A stretch of 64,000 nt of DNA from Streptomyces sp. CB02923 (GTDB taxonomy: Bacteria; Actinomycetota; Actinomycetes; Streptomycetales; Streptomycetaceae), in NCBI RefSeq assembly GCF_001905005.1, contig NZ_LWKZ01000023.1, positions 310,001 to 374,000 on the forward strand. The letters run 5' to 3'. Numbering within the stretch: the first letter of the stretch is position 1; the number at the start of each line of letters is the position of its first letter. The notes beneath the pieces are model-generated. The model had not been told where the DNA came from and did not search any database. It was given only the letters and a program-made list of their open reading frames with translations. A program made the position numbers and the translations under genes. Below are positions 1-9,219 of the stretch, one piece after another.

Positions 1-3000
1 GTGGACGCGGCACGCGAACCGGACGCACCCCCCGCGGCTTCGACCCTCCGGACGCCGCCCGCGGCACCGGACGGCCGGGACGCCGCGGTCCGCGCCATGG
101 CTCTGGTGCGGCTGCTGCGGACGACGGCCGAACTCACCGCCCGCCACGGCCCGGAGACCGCGCGAGCCCTCGCGGAAGCGGCGGGCGTGACGGCCGCGGG
201 GACGGACCCCGGAGCGGCGGCCGTCGCGGCCGGCCCGCAGGACCCGCTCGCCGACCCCGCCCGCCTGCGTACCGGCGTCGAACTGCCCTACCGGCTCTAC
301 CTGTCCCCCTCACAGAAGGGGAAGTGGATCCACCGGGGCCGCATTCCGGCGCCCGCGCCCGGCGCCCGCACCGAACTCTGGCACACCCGGCTCGACGCCG
401 GGACCGTCCGCGCGGTCTGGAACCGGGAACGCGGCGGCGATCCCGGCGCGCCGTACGCGTTCCGGCAGGCGCTGGAGCCGGAGGACCGGCGGGACATCGT
501 CGACCTCACCACCGGCGCGGGACTCCTCAAGCCCGACGGCACCCCGTACACCCCGCAGCCCGTCGCCGTACGGCTGCTCATGCTCTCGGCGGCGGGCGGC
601 TGGCTGGACGGCCTCGGCACCTGGCCGCAGCGGCCGCGCGGCGTCTCCCTCTCCGAGTGGCGCCACCGCGCGGCCATGGGGCGCGACCACTACGTCCGGG
701 TGATGCGGGAGGGTTTCCTGTGCCCCTTCGGGCACAAGGCGGTGTACGTCCGCGTCACCGAGCGGAAGTTCGACGACTCGCGGGCCGCCTACCTGATCCA
801 GCGGGAGTTCGTCGTCGTGCGGCAGCCGCTGCGGACGTACGACCCGAACACCGCGCTGCCCGCCGGGCCGGACCCCGCGAGCGACCTGGCGAACGTGCTG
901 TTCCCCTTCACCAGCGTGCGCCTCGACACGGTGGAGACGCCCAACCTCGTCCCACCCGCCGACCGGCGGAAGTTCTTCCCCGCGACACCCGCCGAGCAGC
1001 CGTTCCACTTCAAGGTCACCGCGGTCGACCACGGCGGGAACACGGTGGAGTTCCGTACCCCGCTGCTGTTCCTCGACGAGACGCTGGCCACGGGCGCCCA
1101 ACTCGCCGCGGCCGTCGCCGAGTACAACGCCCTGGACCGCAACCCGCCGGCCGGTGCCACCGCGGCGGAGCACCCGGCCGAGGCCAGCGCCGACCTCCTC
1201 GGCCAGTCCGTGGCCCTCGCGCCCACCCTCCGGCCCGACGACACCCGGCTCGACGTGACCCGGATGGTGTGGGGCATGGCGGCGCCGCCCGCGCTGGCCG
1301 ATCCGGCGCCGGGCGACCGGGCCGTGTCGAAGAACGCCCAGTTCCTGCCACAACTGCGGTGGGCGCAGGCCGCCGTGCCCGCCGTGGGCCGGCTCAGCGG
1401 CGCGGACGCCACCGTGCCCGTCGCCTACGCGCGGCGGTACGCCCTGTCCGGCTTCGACACCGTCGGCGGACCGGTGCGCAAGGCCAACGCGGGGCAGGTC
1501 TTCCTGAATCTGCTCACCCCCGCCGACCAGCCGCTGCGGATGGACTTCGGCGGGCAGCGCGACCGGTCCGGCGGCCTCACCGCGCCCAGCATGATCGTGT
1601 CCGGCCTGTCCCGCCTGACCGGGCCGGTCTCGGGCGTCCCGCCGGTCGGCGGACAGGACCCGCTCGCCCTCATCGCCGACGGGACCTTCCGGCCGGAGGA
1701 GTTCTTCCGGCCGCTGGACGTCCTCGACGCGGTCGGTCCGAGCCTGCTGGGCGTGGTCCCGCTGGCCGAGGTGATCAAGGGTGTGGACGGGCTGGGCAAG
1801 GCCCTGAAGGTGCCCAACTTCTTCACCGAGACCGTCAGCGCGGTCACCGGCTTCCTCTCCGACCTCGGCCGCGCCCGGCAACTGCTCGCCCACGAACTCG
1901 ACCGCTACCCGCCCGCGGCCCGCCAGGTCGCCGACACGGCGGAGAAGTTCGCCACCGTCGTCGGCGACTTCATCGCCCAAGGGCTCGCCGGCCGCACCGG
2001 CCCGATCACGATGCAGCAGGTCGACGCCGCCTTCGCCGCCTTCGCCACCGCCCTGGGCACCCTGCTGAACACCCTGCCCGCCGGCACCGACCCGGGCGTA
2101 CGGACCCTGCTGACCCGCGTCCAGCAGCAGATCGCGACCTGGACCAGGGCCGCCGGAGAGGTCGTCGCGCTGCGCGACGCCGTGCAGCAGGCCGCCAACG
2201 GCTTCCGGCTGCCCGAGACCGTCAACGCGCGCCTGGAGTGGAACCCGGACATCCAGCCCGTCCTCCTGGGAGGCTCGCCGGTCTTCCTGCCGGACGCCGA
2301 CGGACGGCTGTCCCTCGTCGTCGACCTGCGCGGCTCCCTGCGCCGGGACCTCGGCGTCGGCGCCGACGTCAGCTGCAGCCTGGAGAACTTCTCCCTCATC
2401 CTGGTACCAAAGTTCAACGCGCTGCGGCTGAGCTTCAAACACGTCCGCTTCGTCGCGCGCGCCGGACGCAAACCCGACATCGACGTCGTCCTCAAGAGCG
2501 TCGACTTCATCGGCCCGCTCTCCTTCGTCCAGACGCTCCGCAAGCTCATCCCGGTGGACGGCTTCAGCGACCCGCCCGGCATCCAGGTCACGCCCTCCGG
2601 CATCGTCGCCCGGTACGGGCTGCCGCTGCCGAACCTGGCCATCGGCGTGTTCAGCCTGGAGAACCTGCGGCTGGACGCCTACCTCGACCTGCCCTTCATC
2701 GGCAGGTCACTGGAGATCGGCTTCTCCTTCTGCAGCCGGCAGGCCCCCTTCCGGCTCACCGTCTCCCTGCTGGGCGGCGGCGGATTCTTCGGCATCGTCC
2801 TGACACCCCAGCGGGTGGCCGTGCTGGAGGCGGGCCTCGAATTCGGCGCCGCCGTCTCCCTCAACTTCGGTGTGGCCAGCGGCAGCCTGTCCGTGATGGC
2901 CGGGATCTACTTCCGTCTGGAACTGCGGACCGGCGAATCCCGGCTGACCGGCTACTTCCGGGCCCGCGGCGAGGTCGACGTCCTCGGCATCGTCTCCGCC

Positions 3001-3294
3001 TCCATCGAGATCTACCTCGACCTCACCTTCGAGACCGCGACCGGAACCGTCTACGGGCGGGCCAGGATCTCCGTCAGCGTGCACATCGGCTTCTGGTCCC
3101 AGTCGGTCACGATCGAGTGCGAGAAACGTTTCGTGGGCAGCGGCCCCGCCCCCGCCCCGCTCGCGGGGGCGGCCGAGGAGCCGCCGCGGCCGCCCGCCTT
3201 CGCCGAGATGATGGCGCCCTACACCGACCCGGCCACCGGCGCCCGGCGCGACCCCGTCACCGAGTACTGCACCGCCTTCGCGGAAGTGAGCTGA
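1..3294 (+). CDS. Large uncharacterised protein, first of a tandem pair
   Basis: I do not recognise a named family. The reading frame opens with GTG at the first base of the window, so a start further upstream cannot be excluded; as read it has 1097 residues. No signal peptide is visible. Residues 1-90 are Ala/Pro-rich with a short helix. A block from about 95 to 480 contains ELPYRLYLSP and ARTELWHTRL. Residues about 600-745 are mostly helical. Residues about 750-1070 form a long run of alternating hydrophobic/polar beta strands with Gly-rich turns, suggesting a large beta sheet or groove. The stop lies 3 bases before the ATG of the next giant gene, so the two are probably co-transcribed and may work as a pair. 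Function is unknown; a structural or surface role is only a guess. Confidence 0.8.
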   Translation: MDAAREPDAPPAASTLRTPPAAPDGRDAAVRAMALVRLLRTTAELTARHGPETARALAEAAGVTAAGTDPGAAAVAAGPQDPLADPARLRTGVELPYRLYLSPSQKGKWIHRGRIPAPAPGARTELWHTRLDAGTVRAVWNRERGGDPGAPYAFRQALEPEDRRDIVDLTTGAGLLKPDGTPYTPQPVAVRLLMLSAAGGWLDGLGTWPQRPRGVSLSEWRHRAAMGRDHYVRVMREGFLCPFGHKAVYVRVTERKFDDSRAAYLIQREFVVVRQPLRTYDPNTALPAGPDPASDLANVLFPFTSVRLDTVETPNLVPPADRRKFFPATPAEQPFHFKVTAVDHGGNTVEFRTPLLFLDETLATGAQLAAAVAEYNALDRNPPAGATAAEHPAEASADLLGQSVALAPTLRPDDTRLDVTRMVWGMAAPPALADPAPGDRAVSKNAQFLPQLRWAQAAVPAVGRLSGADATVPVAYARRYALSGFDTVGGPVRKANAGQVFLNLLTPADQPLRMDFGGQRDRSGGLTAPSMIVSGLSRLTGPVSGVPPVGGQDPLALIADGTFRPEEFFRPLDVLDAVGPSLLGVVPLAEVIKGVDGLGKALKVPNFFTETVSAVTGFLSDLGRARQLLAHELDRYPPAARQVADTAEKFATVVGDFIAQGLAGRTGPITMQQVDAAFAAFATALGTLLNTLPAGTDPGVRTLLTRVQQQIATWTRAAGEVVALRDAVQQAANGFRLPETVNARLEWNPDIQPVLLGGSPVFLPDADGRLSLVVDLRGSLRRDLGVGADVSCSLENFSLILVPKFNALRLSFKHVRFVARAGRKPDIDVVLKSVDFIGPLSFVQTLRKLIPVDGFSDPPGIQVTPSGIVARYGLPLPNLAIGVFSLENLRLDAYLDLPFIGRSLEIGFSFCSRQAPFRLTVSLLGGGGFFGIVLTPQRVAVLEAGLEFGAAVSLNFGVASGSLSVMAGIYFRLELRTGESRLTGYFRARGEVDVLGIVSASIEIYLDLTFETATGTVYGRARISVSVHIGFWSQSVTIECEKRFVGSGPAPAPLAGAAEEPPRPPAFAEMMAPYTDPATGARRDPVTEYCTAFAEVS

Positions 3295-3297
3295 GCC

Positions 3298-6200
3298 ATG
3301 CCCGACACGATCCGGTGGACCGTACTGCCCGACGGCCCGGCCGCCGACGGCACGCTCCGGCTGACGGTGCTGGTCAGCCCCCGCCTCACCGGCGGCACCC
3401 GCCTCGACGCCTTCCGCCGCTTCCTGGACTGGCCGGAGACCCTGCGGGCGTACGCGCCCGCGCTCCAGGTCGAGTTCCTGGCGCCCGGCGCCACCGGGCC
3501 GGGCGCCCTCGTCCCCGCCACCGCCCAGACCGGGCGCTTTCCGCCGGCCGACAGCGCGCTGTGGGTCAAGCTGTTCCCGTCCGACACGGTGGTCCACGCG
3601 CCCACCGGCGCCTTCGCCGCCACCGCGGAACAGCTCCCGGTCCTGCGCTCCTTCCCCGCCGGTGCGGTGCACGACCAGGTCACGGCCCTGTACGAGGCGG
3701 CGGTGAGCGCCACGGCAGGCCGCCGGGCCAACCCGCCGACGGGCGGCAGCGCCGAGAACGGCGCGGCGGCGCGCCCCCGCGCGACGACGGAACCGCCCCC
3801 CAGCTGGGACCACCCCGAAGGCAGCGACCTCCGCGACGTACTGACCAGCACGATCCGCGCCTTCGCCGGCCAGGTCGGCACCAGCTACCCGCGCCTCGAC
3901 GACCTCATCACCGGAAGGCAGGGCGCCGCCGCGGACCCGAACCGCTACCGCCCCCGGCACATGGACCGCGCCGCACGCGACTACACGCGGGACAGCGGTC
4001 TGCTCGGCCTCGCCGAGATGTACCGGTTCTACGACCGGGCCCCGCGGCCCGCGCCCTCGGCGGCCGTACCGTCCCCGGCGGCCCCCGAAGCCGAACCGCC
4101 CCCGGCGAAGCCGGACCTCGACTTCCACACCGCGTGCGCCCTCCTCGCCGACTACCCCGAACTCCTGCGCCGCTTCGGCCTCGCCCTCGACCTGCTCGTC
4201 ACACCCCCGGCCGGGCTCGCCGACCGGTGGCAGGCCCGCGTGACCTTCACGGCCGCCCAGGGCCACCTGAACACCGACGAGGCCCTGCGCCCCTGGACGG
4301 CGCTGCGCCACGTCCCGGGCCGCCGCTTCGAACCGTACGCCGCCGACGACGGCTTCCACGGCCACCGGATGCTCAAGCTGGGCGCCGCCGACGTGCACAC
4401 CACCGACCTGGACCTCGACGGCGCGGCGATGAAGTTCGTCGAGTTCTCCCGCGTCATCGACCAGTACCTGAGCGGCACGGGCGAACCGGGCACGGCCGTC
4501 GCCGCCGACCCCACCGCGGTACCGGCCCTGCACGGCGCGGGCCTGACCGTCGTCCACGACGACCGCGACCGGACGCTGGCCGACCAGATGGAGGCCGACG
4601 CCCGGCACGCGGCGGGCGTCGGCGCCGGCGGCGGTCCCGTGGCCGCCGCGGTCCTGGACGCCGCGCACCTCGTCCGCGGCCTGCGTGTCGACGTCGGCGT
4701 GGCGGACGAGCGGACCGGACGCGTCGCCGTCTGGTACCCGCTGTGCGCGCGGACGGGGGAGTACGCGATCAGGCGCCCCGGCGCCCCGGTCGTACCGCTG
4801 ACCGCCGCACCCGACGAGGGCCACGTCAAGGCGTCCGCCGTCACCCGGGACCGCGTCGCCGACCACCAGCTCTACGTCCACCAGGCGCTGTTCGGCTGGC
4901 ACGGCTGGAGCCTGGCCGCCCCGCCGCCCGGCCGGACCCTCGGCGCCGACAACCGGCCGCAGGTGCCGGCCCCGGAGATCTCCGACCGCTTCCCGCTCGC
5001 CGCCACGTTCCGGCCCACCCCCGGCACCCTGCCCGCCCTGCGCTACGGCCGGACCTACCGGCTGCGCGCCCGCCTGGTCGACCTCGCGGGCAACAGCCTC
5101 GGCCCCGCGGCCCCCGCCGTGGAGGGCACCGCCACCGAACCCGTCACCTACGGCCGCTGGGAACCCGTACCACCGCCCGTGATCGTGCCGAGGTGGCCGT
5201 TCCTGGAAGGCGAGTCGGAACCGCACCTGGTCATCCGCAGCACCGTCGACGACTCCGGACGGCCGCTGTCGCCCGGGGAATGGGCCGACCTCCGCAACCC
5301 GCAGGTCCCCGACCACGAGCGGACCTCGCCCGCCGACGGCCTCGACCGCCGCTACCGCGCCTTCGACGAACGGCACATCAGCCCGCCCAAGAGCGCCCTC
5401 CAGATGGCCGAGCAGCACGGCGTGTACGACGCCGTCTTCGGGCCCGGCAAACCGGAGACGCTGCGCCGCCAGTACTTCGCCGCCGCGTCCCGCGAGGCGG
5501 GCAGCTACCTCGACACGGTGGTCGGCCTCCCCGAGGACCCGCGCGTCACCCGTGACCTGAAGGCCGCCGGGGAGATCCACGTCGCCAAGCACAGCCCGCA
5601 CGACACCTCCCCCCTGACCGAGCTGCCGGTGGCCCGCGGCGACGGCCTGCACACCGGCGAGTACGTCGTCCACGACGCCGCCCAGCTCCTGCTCCCGTAC
5701 CTGCCCGACGTCCCCGCCCGCGGCATCGCGCTGCGCGGCCTGCCGGGCACCGGCACGACTCCCCACCGCACCTACGACTTCACCGGAACCTGGCCGCAGG
5801 CGAGGCCGCTGCGGCTGCGCATCGTGGAGGGGGACCGCCCGCCGGACCCGCCGACGGGCGGCGTCCTGACCGTGTACGTACCGAAGGCGGAGGTCGTGAC
5901 CGTCCGCATGAGCTGCCGCATCGCGGAGGAGGACCTCCGGCTGTTCCGCGTCTGGCGGCTGCTGACCGCCTCGCCCCTGTGGAACGACCCGCTGCGCCTG
6001 ACCCCGGACAAGCAGCGCGAACTGACGGCGGCGTCGGCGGCCGGCGAGAACTGGATGCTCACCCCGTGGACGGAGATCACCCTCGTCCACGCCGTCGAGA
6101 AGCCGCTGCGGGCACCGTCCCTGGCGGACCTGCGGTTCCGCCGTACGGCCGGAGAGACCTTCGCGTCCGTCGACGGCACGGTCTCCCTGCACGCCAGGAG

Positions 6201-7518
6201 CACCGGCCGCATCGACCTGGACGCCACCTGGGAGGAGTGGCTCGACGACGTCAGGGAAGCCGCGCCCCGCCGGGTGACCGGCTACGACCACGTGGGCGAC
6301 CTCACCCCCGGCCCCCGCAGGGACACCCTCTCGTTCAGCGGCGTACGGCACGACTTCCGCGACACCCGGCACCGCAACGTCACCTACACACCGACCGCGA
6401 CCACCCGCTTCCGCGAGTACTTCCACCCGGCGATCACCGACCGGCCCGAACTCATCACCAGCAGGGGCCCCGCCGCCGCGGGCCCCGCCGGACGGGGCTG
6501 GCCGGTCCCGGCCACCCGCCGGCCCGAGCCGCCCGAAGTGAGCCACACCGTCCCCACCTTCACCTGGGAACACACGGTGGACACCGACGCGCACCGGGTG
6601 ACGAGGACCCGCAGGACCGCGGGCGTGCGCGTATACCTCCGCAGGCCCTGGTTCTCGTCGGGCGACGACGAACTCCTCGCCGTCGTCCTCGACCCGGGCA
6701 GCGGCCTGCCGGCCGAACTCGTCACCCGCTGCGGCACCGACCCCGTGTGGGCCGACGACTCCGTCCTGCCGCGCCTGCGCCCCGCCAACTTCCCGAACGC
6801 CGCCGTGACCGCCACGGACCGCCTCCTCGCCGAGACCGTCGGCGGCACACCCGCGACGGTGACGGCCGCCGCGTACGCCCCGGTGTACGACGAGCGGCTG
6901 GGCCTGTGGGCCTGCGACATCGACGTGGACCTCGGCGACCTGGCGGACAGCCCCGCCTACTTCCCGTACCTGCGGCCCGCGTTCGCCCGTTACCAGCCGT
7001 ACGCCGTCGACTCCCTCCACCTGTCGAAAGTGGTCACCGGGGAGTTCGTCCAGCTGATGCCCACGCGCACGGTCACCGCCGCGATGACGGCCGACGGCCG
7101 CATCCGCGTCGAGCTGAGCGGCCCGGCCGCCGCCAACGACGCGGGCGAGTTCGCCGGACCGGGACGCGAGGGCATGGCGGCGAGCCGCCGCGTCACCGTC
7201 ACCGTGCAGCAGCGGGCCCGTTCCGCGGGCGACCTGGACTGGACGGCGACCGACGCCACGGCCGAACTGGCCTGCACCCCCCGCGGCACCGGCTTCGTCT
7301 GGACCGGCGAACTGGCCCCGCCCCCCGGCCGGTTCCCTTCCCCCAACTTCCACCGGCTGCTCGTCGAGGAGTCCGAGACCTATTTCACCGACCGCACGAC
7401 GGCCACCGGCACCCTCACCGCGAACGGCGTCACCCGCCCGGTGTCCCGGCGGCTCGTCCACGCGGACTTCTTCGGGCTGACGACGACGGTGTTCGGGCGG
7501 ATCGTGCTGGAGGAGTGA
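3298..7518 (+). CDS. Very large uncharacterised protein, partner of the preceding gene
   Basis: This 1406-residue protein belongs to no family I can name. ATG at 3298 follows the upstream stop after 3 bases, which suggests translational coupling. There is no signal peptide or obvious membrane segment. The sequence looks like a chain of beta-sandwich modules: a stretch near residues 575-600 (RTYRLRARLVDLAGNS) reads like an Ig/fibronectin-type domain, and Pro-rich linkers separate other blocks (about residues 150-165 and 240-270). Lone cysteines are few. The pair is followed by a strong hairpin, so the two genes form a complete transcription unit on this side. Antisense frames are long here only because of codon bias. 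Function is unknown; a multidomain scaffold acting with the upstream protein is inference from adjacency. Confidence 0.8.
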   Translation: MPDTIRWTVLPDGPAADGTLRLTVLVSPRLTGGTRLDAFRRFLDWPETLRAYAPALQVEFLAPGATGPGALVPATAQTGRFPPADSALWVKLFPSDTVVHAPTGAFAATAEQLPVLRSFPAGAVHDQVTALYEAAVSATAGRRANPPTGGSAENGAAARPRATTEPPPSWDHPEGSDLRDVLTSTIRAFAGQVGTSYPRLDDLITGRQGAAADPNRYRPRHMDRAARDYTRDSGLLGLAEMYRFYDRAPRPAPSAAVPSPAAPEAEPPPAKPDLDFHTACALLADYPELLRRFGLALDLLVTPPAGLADRWQARVTFTAAQGHLNTDEALRPWTALRHVPGRRFEPYAADDGFHGHRMLKLGAADVHTTDLDLDGAAMKFVEFSRVIDQYLSGTGEPGTAVAADPTAVPALHGAGLTVVHDDRDRTLADQMEADARHAAGVGAGGGPVAAAVLDAAHLVRGLRVDVGVADERTGRVAVWYPLCARTGEYAIRRPGAPVVPLTAAPDEGHVKASAVTRDRVADHQLYVHQALFGWHGWSLAAPPPGRTLGADNRPQVPAPEISDRFPLAATFRPTPGTLPALRYGRTYRLRARLVDLAGNSLGPAAPAVEGTATEPVTYGRWEPVPPPVIVPRWPFLEGESEPHLVIRSTVDDSGRPLSPGEWADLRNPQVPDHERTSPADGLDRRYRAFDERHISPPKSALQMAEQHGVYDAVFGPGKPETLRRQYFAAASREAGSYLDTVVGLPEDPRVTRDLKAAGEIHVAKHSPHDTSPLTELPVARGDGLHTGEYVVHDAAQLLLPYLPDVPARGIALRGLPGTGTTPHRTYDFTGTWPQARPLRLRIVEGDRPPDPPTGGVLTVYVPKAEVVTVRMSCRIAEEDLRLFRVWRLLTASPLWNDPLRLTPDKQRELTAASAAGENWMLTPWTEITLVHAVEKPLRAPSLADLRFRRTAGETFASVDGTVSLHARSTGRIDLDATWEEWLDDVREAAPRRVTGYDHVGDLTPGPRRDTLSFSGVRHDFRDTRHRNVTYTPTATTRFREYFHPAITDRPELITSRGPAAAGPAGRGWPVPATRRPEPPEVSHTVPTFTWEHTVDTDAHRVTRTRRTAGVRVYLRRPWFSSGDDELLAVVLDPGSGLPAELVTRCGTDPVWADDSVLPRLRPANFPNAAVTATDRLLAETVGGTPATVTAAAYAPVYDERLGLWACDIDVDLGDLADSPAYFPYLRPAFARYQPYAVDSLHLSKVVTGEFVQLMPTRTVTAAMTADGRIRVELSGPAAANDAGEFAGPGREGMAASRRVTVTVQQRARSAGDLDWTATDATAELACTPRGTGFVWTGELAPPPGRFPSPNFHRLLVEESETYFTDRTTATGTLTANGVTRPVSRRLVHADFFGLTTTVFGRIVLEE

Positions 7519-7565
7519 GGGCTTCGCGGCCCGTCGGCGGCCCCGTCGAACTCCGCCGCGCCCGG

Positions 7566-7611
7566 CTCCGGGGCCGGCTCCGGGGCCGGAAAAAATTCTC
7601 CGGCCCCGGAG
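7566..7611 (+). terminator. Strong GC hairpin with a duplicated left arm
   Basis: The 12-base arm CTCCGGGGCCGG occurs twice in tandem (7566-7577 and 7578-7589). It is followed by the loop AAAAAATTCT and the perfect complementary arm CCGGCCCCGGAG at 7600-7611. The second copy makes a 12-bp perfect stem with a 10-base loop. There is no U-tract, as is common for actinomycete terminators. It lies about 50 bases after the second giant gene. Confidence 0.75.
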
Positions 7612-7701
7612 TGTGAGGCGCGGATCGCCGGGACACAAGAGCGTCAGTGCTTCGGAACCGCAGGCACCCCGTCACAGAGGGGCCAGTCTGCCGTTTTCCG
7701 G

Positions 7702-7715
7702 TGAGTGGCCACTCA
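7702..7715. promoter_or_regulatory. 14-bp perfect palindrome upstream of the sigma factor gene
   Basis: TGAGTGGCCACTCA is a perfect 14-base palindrome 43 bases before the sigma factor start. It could be an operator within that gene's promoter region. No regulator can be assigned from sequence alone. Confidence 0.4.
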
Positions 7716-7757
7716 TCTGCCTGCGAACCGCCCACCAGCGTCTAAGGAGAGCCGGCG

Positions 7758-8582
7758 ATGGCCACCACCACGATCGCGCGCCGCCACGGGCGCCGTTACG
7801 ACGACCCCGACACCAGCAAGGAACTCCGGCTGCTGGTCACGCTGCCGGACGGCCCCAGGAAGGAGCGCCTGCGCCAGCGTGTGATCACCGCCTGGCTGCC
7901 GCTGGCGCACCGTCAGGCCGTGCGGCTGCGCGAGCGCGGGGAGCAGCTCGACGACCTCAAGCAGGTTGCCGCCCTCGGTCTGGTCAAGGCGGTCGACCGC
8001 TTCGACCCGGAGCGCGCCGACGCCTTCGAGCAGTTCGCCATACCCACCATCACCGGAGAACTCAAGCGGCACTTCCGCGACCACACCTGGGACGTGCACG
8101 TGCCCCGGCGCACCCAGGAACTGCGCAACAAGGTCCGCAAGGCCGTACGGGAACTGAGCACGACCCTGGACGGGCGGTCGCCGACCGTGGCGCAGATCGC
8201 CGGGCACGCCCGGCTCGCGGAGGACGACGTGGTGCTCGGGCTGGAGGCGCTGGAGACCTACCGGTCCCTGTCGCTGGACGTGGCCCTGGACCGCAGCGGC
8301 GACAACGACGACTACACCCTCATGGACACCCTCGGCGTGGCCGACGGCCGGTTCGGGCTCATAGAGGACCGCGAAGCGGTCAAGCCCGCCCTGGCCCGGC
8401 TGCCCGACCGCGAACGCCGCATCCTCTACCTGCGGTTCTTCAAGGACATGACGCAGAGCGCCATAGCCGCCGAACTGGGCCTGTCCCAGATGCACGTCTC
8501 CCGCCTGATCAGCCGCGCCCTGGCCCGCGTACGGGCCGACGTCGACCGCAGCACGGACGAGGAGCTGCGGGCCGCGGCCTGA
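7758..8582 (+). CDS. RNA polymerase sigma factor, SigB/SigF/SigG family
   Basis: This 274-residue protein has the compact layout of general-stress and sporulation sigma factors. Region 2 spans about residues 42-115 and carries the core-binding stretch LGLVKAVDRFDPERADAFEQ and FAIPTITGELKRHFRD. Region 3 is about 118-200. Region 4 with its helix-turn-helix is about 212-262 (MTQSAIAAELGLSQMHVSRL). AAGGAG at 7744-7749 lies 8 bases before the ATG and fixes the start. Known relatives recognise GTTT-N14-16-GGGTAY promoters and are held by anti-sigma factors, but no anti-sigma or anti-anti-sigma gene lies next to it, which is somewhat unusual. A matching promoter is seen far downstream before the csbD-like gene. 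Confidence 0.95.
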   Translation: MATTTIARRHGRRYDDPDTSKELRLLVTLPDGPRKERLRQRVITAWLPLAHRQAVRLRERGEQLDDLKQVAALGLVKAVDRFDPERADAFEQFAIPTITGELKRHFRDHTWDVHVPRRTQELRNKVRKAVRELSTTLDGRSPTVAQIAGHARLAEDDVVLGLEALETYRSLSLDVALDRSGDNDDYTLMDTLGVADGRFGLIEDREAVKPALARLPDRERRILYLRFFKDMTQSAIAAELGLSQMHVSRLISRALARVRADVDRSTDEELRAAA

Positions 8583-8711
8583 TTCCGGGGCCTGACCGCG
8601 CCGCTGTCCGGGGTGCTCCGGCCCGTGGCACAGCCCTCCGTACCGGAAACCGGACGGAGGGCTGCGGGCCAGTACGGCGGGGTCGGAAGTGGTGGGGCCG
8701 GCGGCGTGTGG

Positions 8712-8972
8712 TCAGCGCACCCAGTGGTGGTAATAGTGCTTGTGGGCTTCGAAGTCGCTGTGCTTCGAATGGGAGGCGGCGCCGGCCTCCTTGAGGGTGA
8801 CGCCGTCCACGCCGCCCACGTTCAGGCCCTCGTAATAGGCGACCTTGTGGTGACTGGCGGTGTGGTGCGAGATGTGCTTGCCTCCGCCGCCCGCGGGGGC
8901 GGCAGCTGCGGGAGTGGCGGCGAGGAACCCGGCGGCGATGATGCCGGCGGCGGTTATCGCTGTGCGACGCAT
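8712..8972 (-). CDS. Small secreted histidine-rich protein
   Basis: The 86-residue product has a textbook signal peptide: MRR at the N-terminus, a hydrophobic core to about residue 20, and cleavage likely after the run of Ala near residue 25. The mature peptide of about 60 residues contains 11 histidines, several as HH pairs, plus Tyr and Trp near the end (HKHYYHHWVR). GAGGAGA sits 4 bases before the ATG. I know no function for this type of peptide. The histidine content suggests metal binding or a cell-wall role, but that is inference. It is transcribed divergently from the TetR-type gene across 247 bases. Confidence 0.8.
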   Translation of the reverse strand: MRRTAITAAGIIAAGFLAATPAAAAPAGGGGKHISHHTASHHKVAYYEGLNVGGVDGVTLKEAGAASHSKHSDFEAHKHYYHHWVR

Positions 8973-9219
8973 GGTCTCTCCTCAGGGGAGGGGGGATGTT
9001 GAGACGACTCTCACCCGGGACGGGACGCGCCGCACGCGGGGGCTGGCGAACGGGTTGCGCCGCACGGGCTACCGCCGCGTACGGTGACGGACCGGCCCGC
9101 CGCCGCGCCCGCCGGACCGGTGGCCGCCGCCCGGCCGGGTCCGCCATGGTGATCCACATCACGCCCGGGGCCGGTACCGATGCGGCAGGGCGCGCGTTTT
9201 CTTCGTACCATTCACATGT

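Noticed and set aside
1..7518. Membership of the giant pair in a contractile injection (eCIS) cluster
   Set aside because: No sheath, tube, baseplate or AAA+ ATPase genes are visible, and the following genes are unrelated.
2707..7638. Very long open frame on the minus strand opposite the two giant genes
   Set aside because: Its translation is Gly/Arg/Val-rich with no family motifs, and the plus-strand frames have proper starts, coupling and domain-like sequence. It is a codon-bias shadow.
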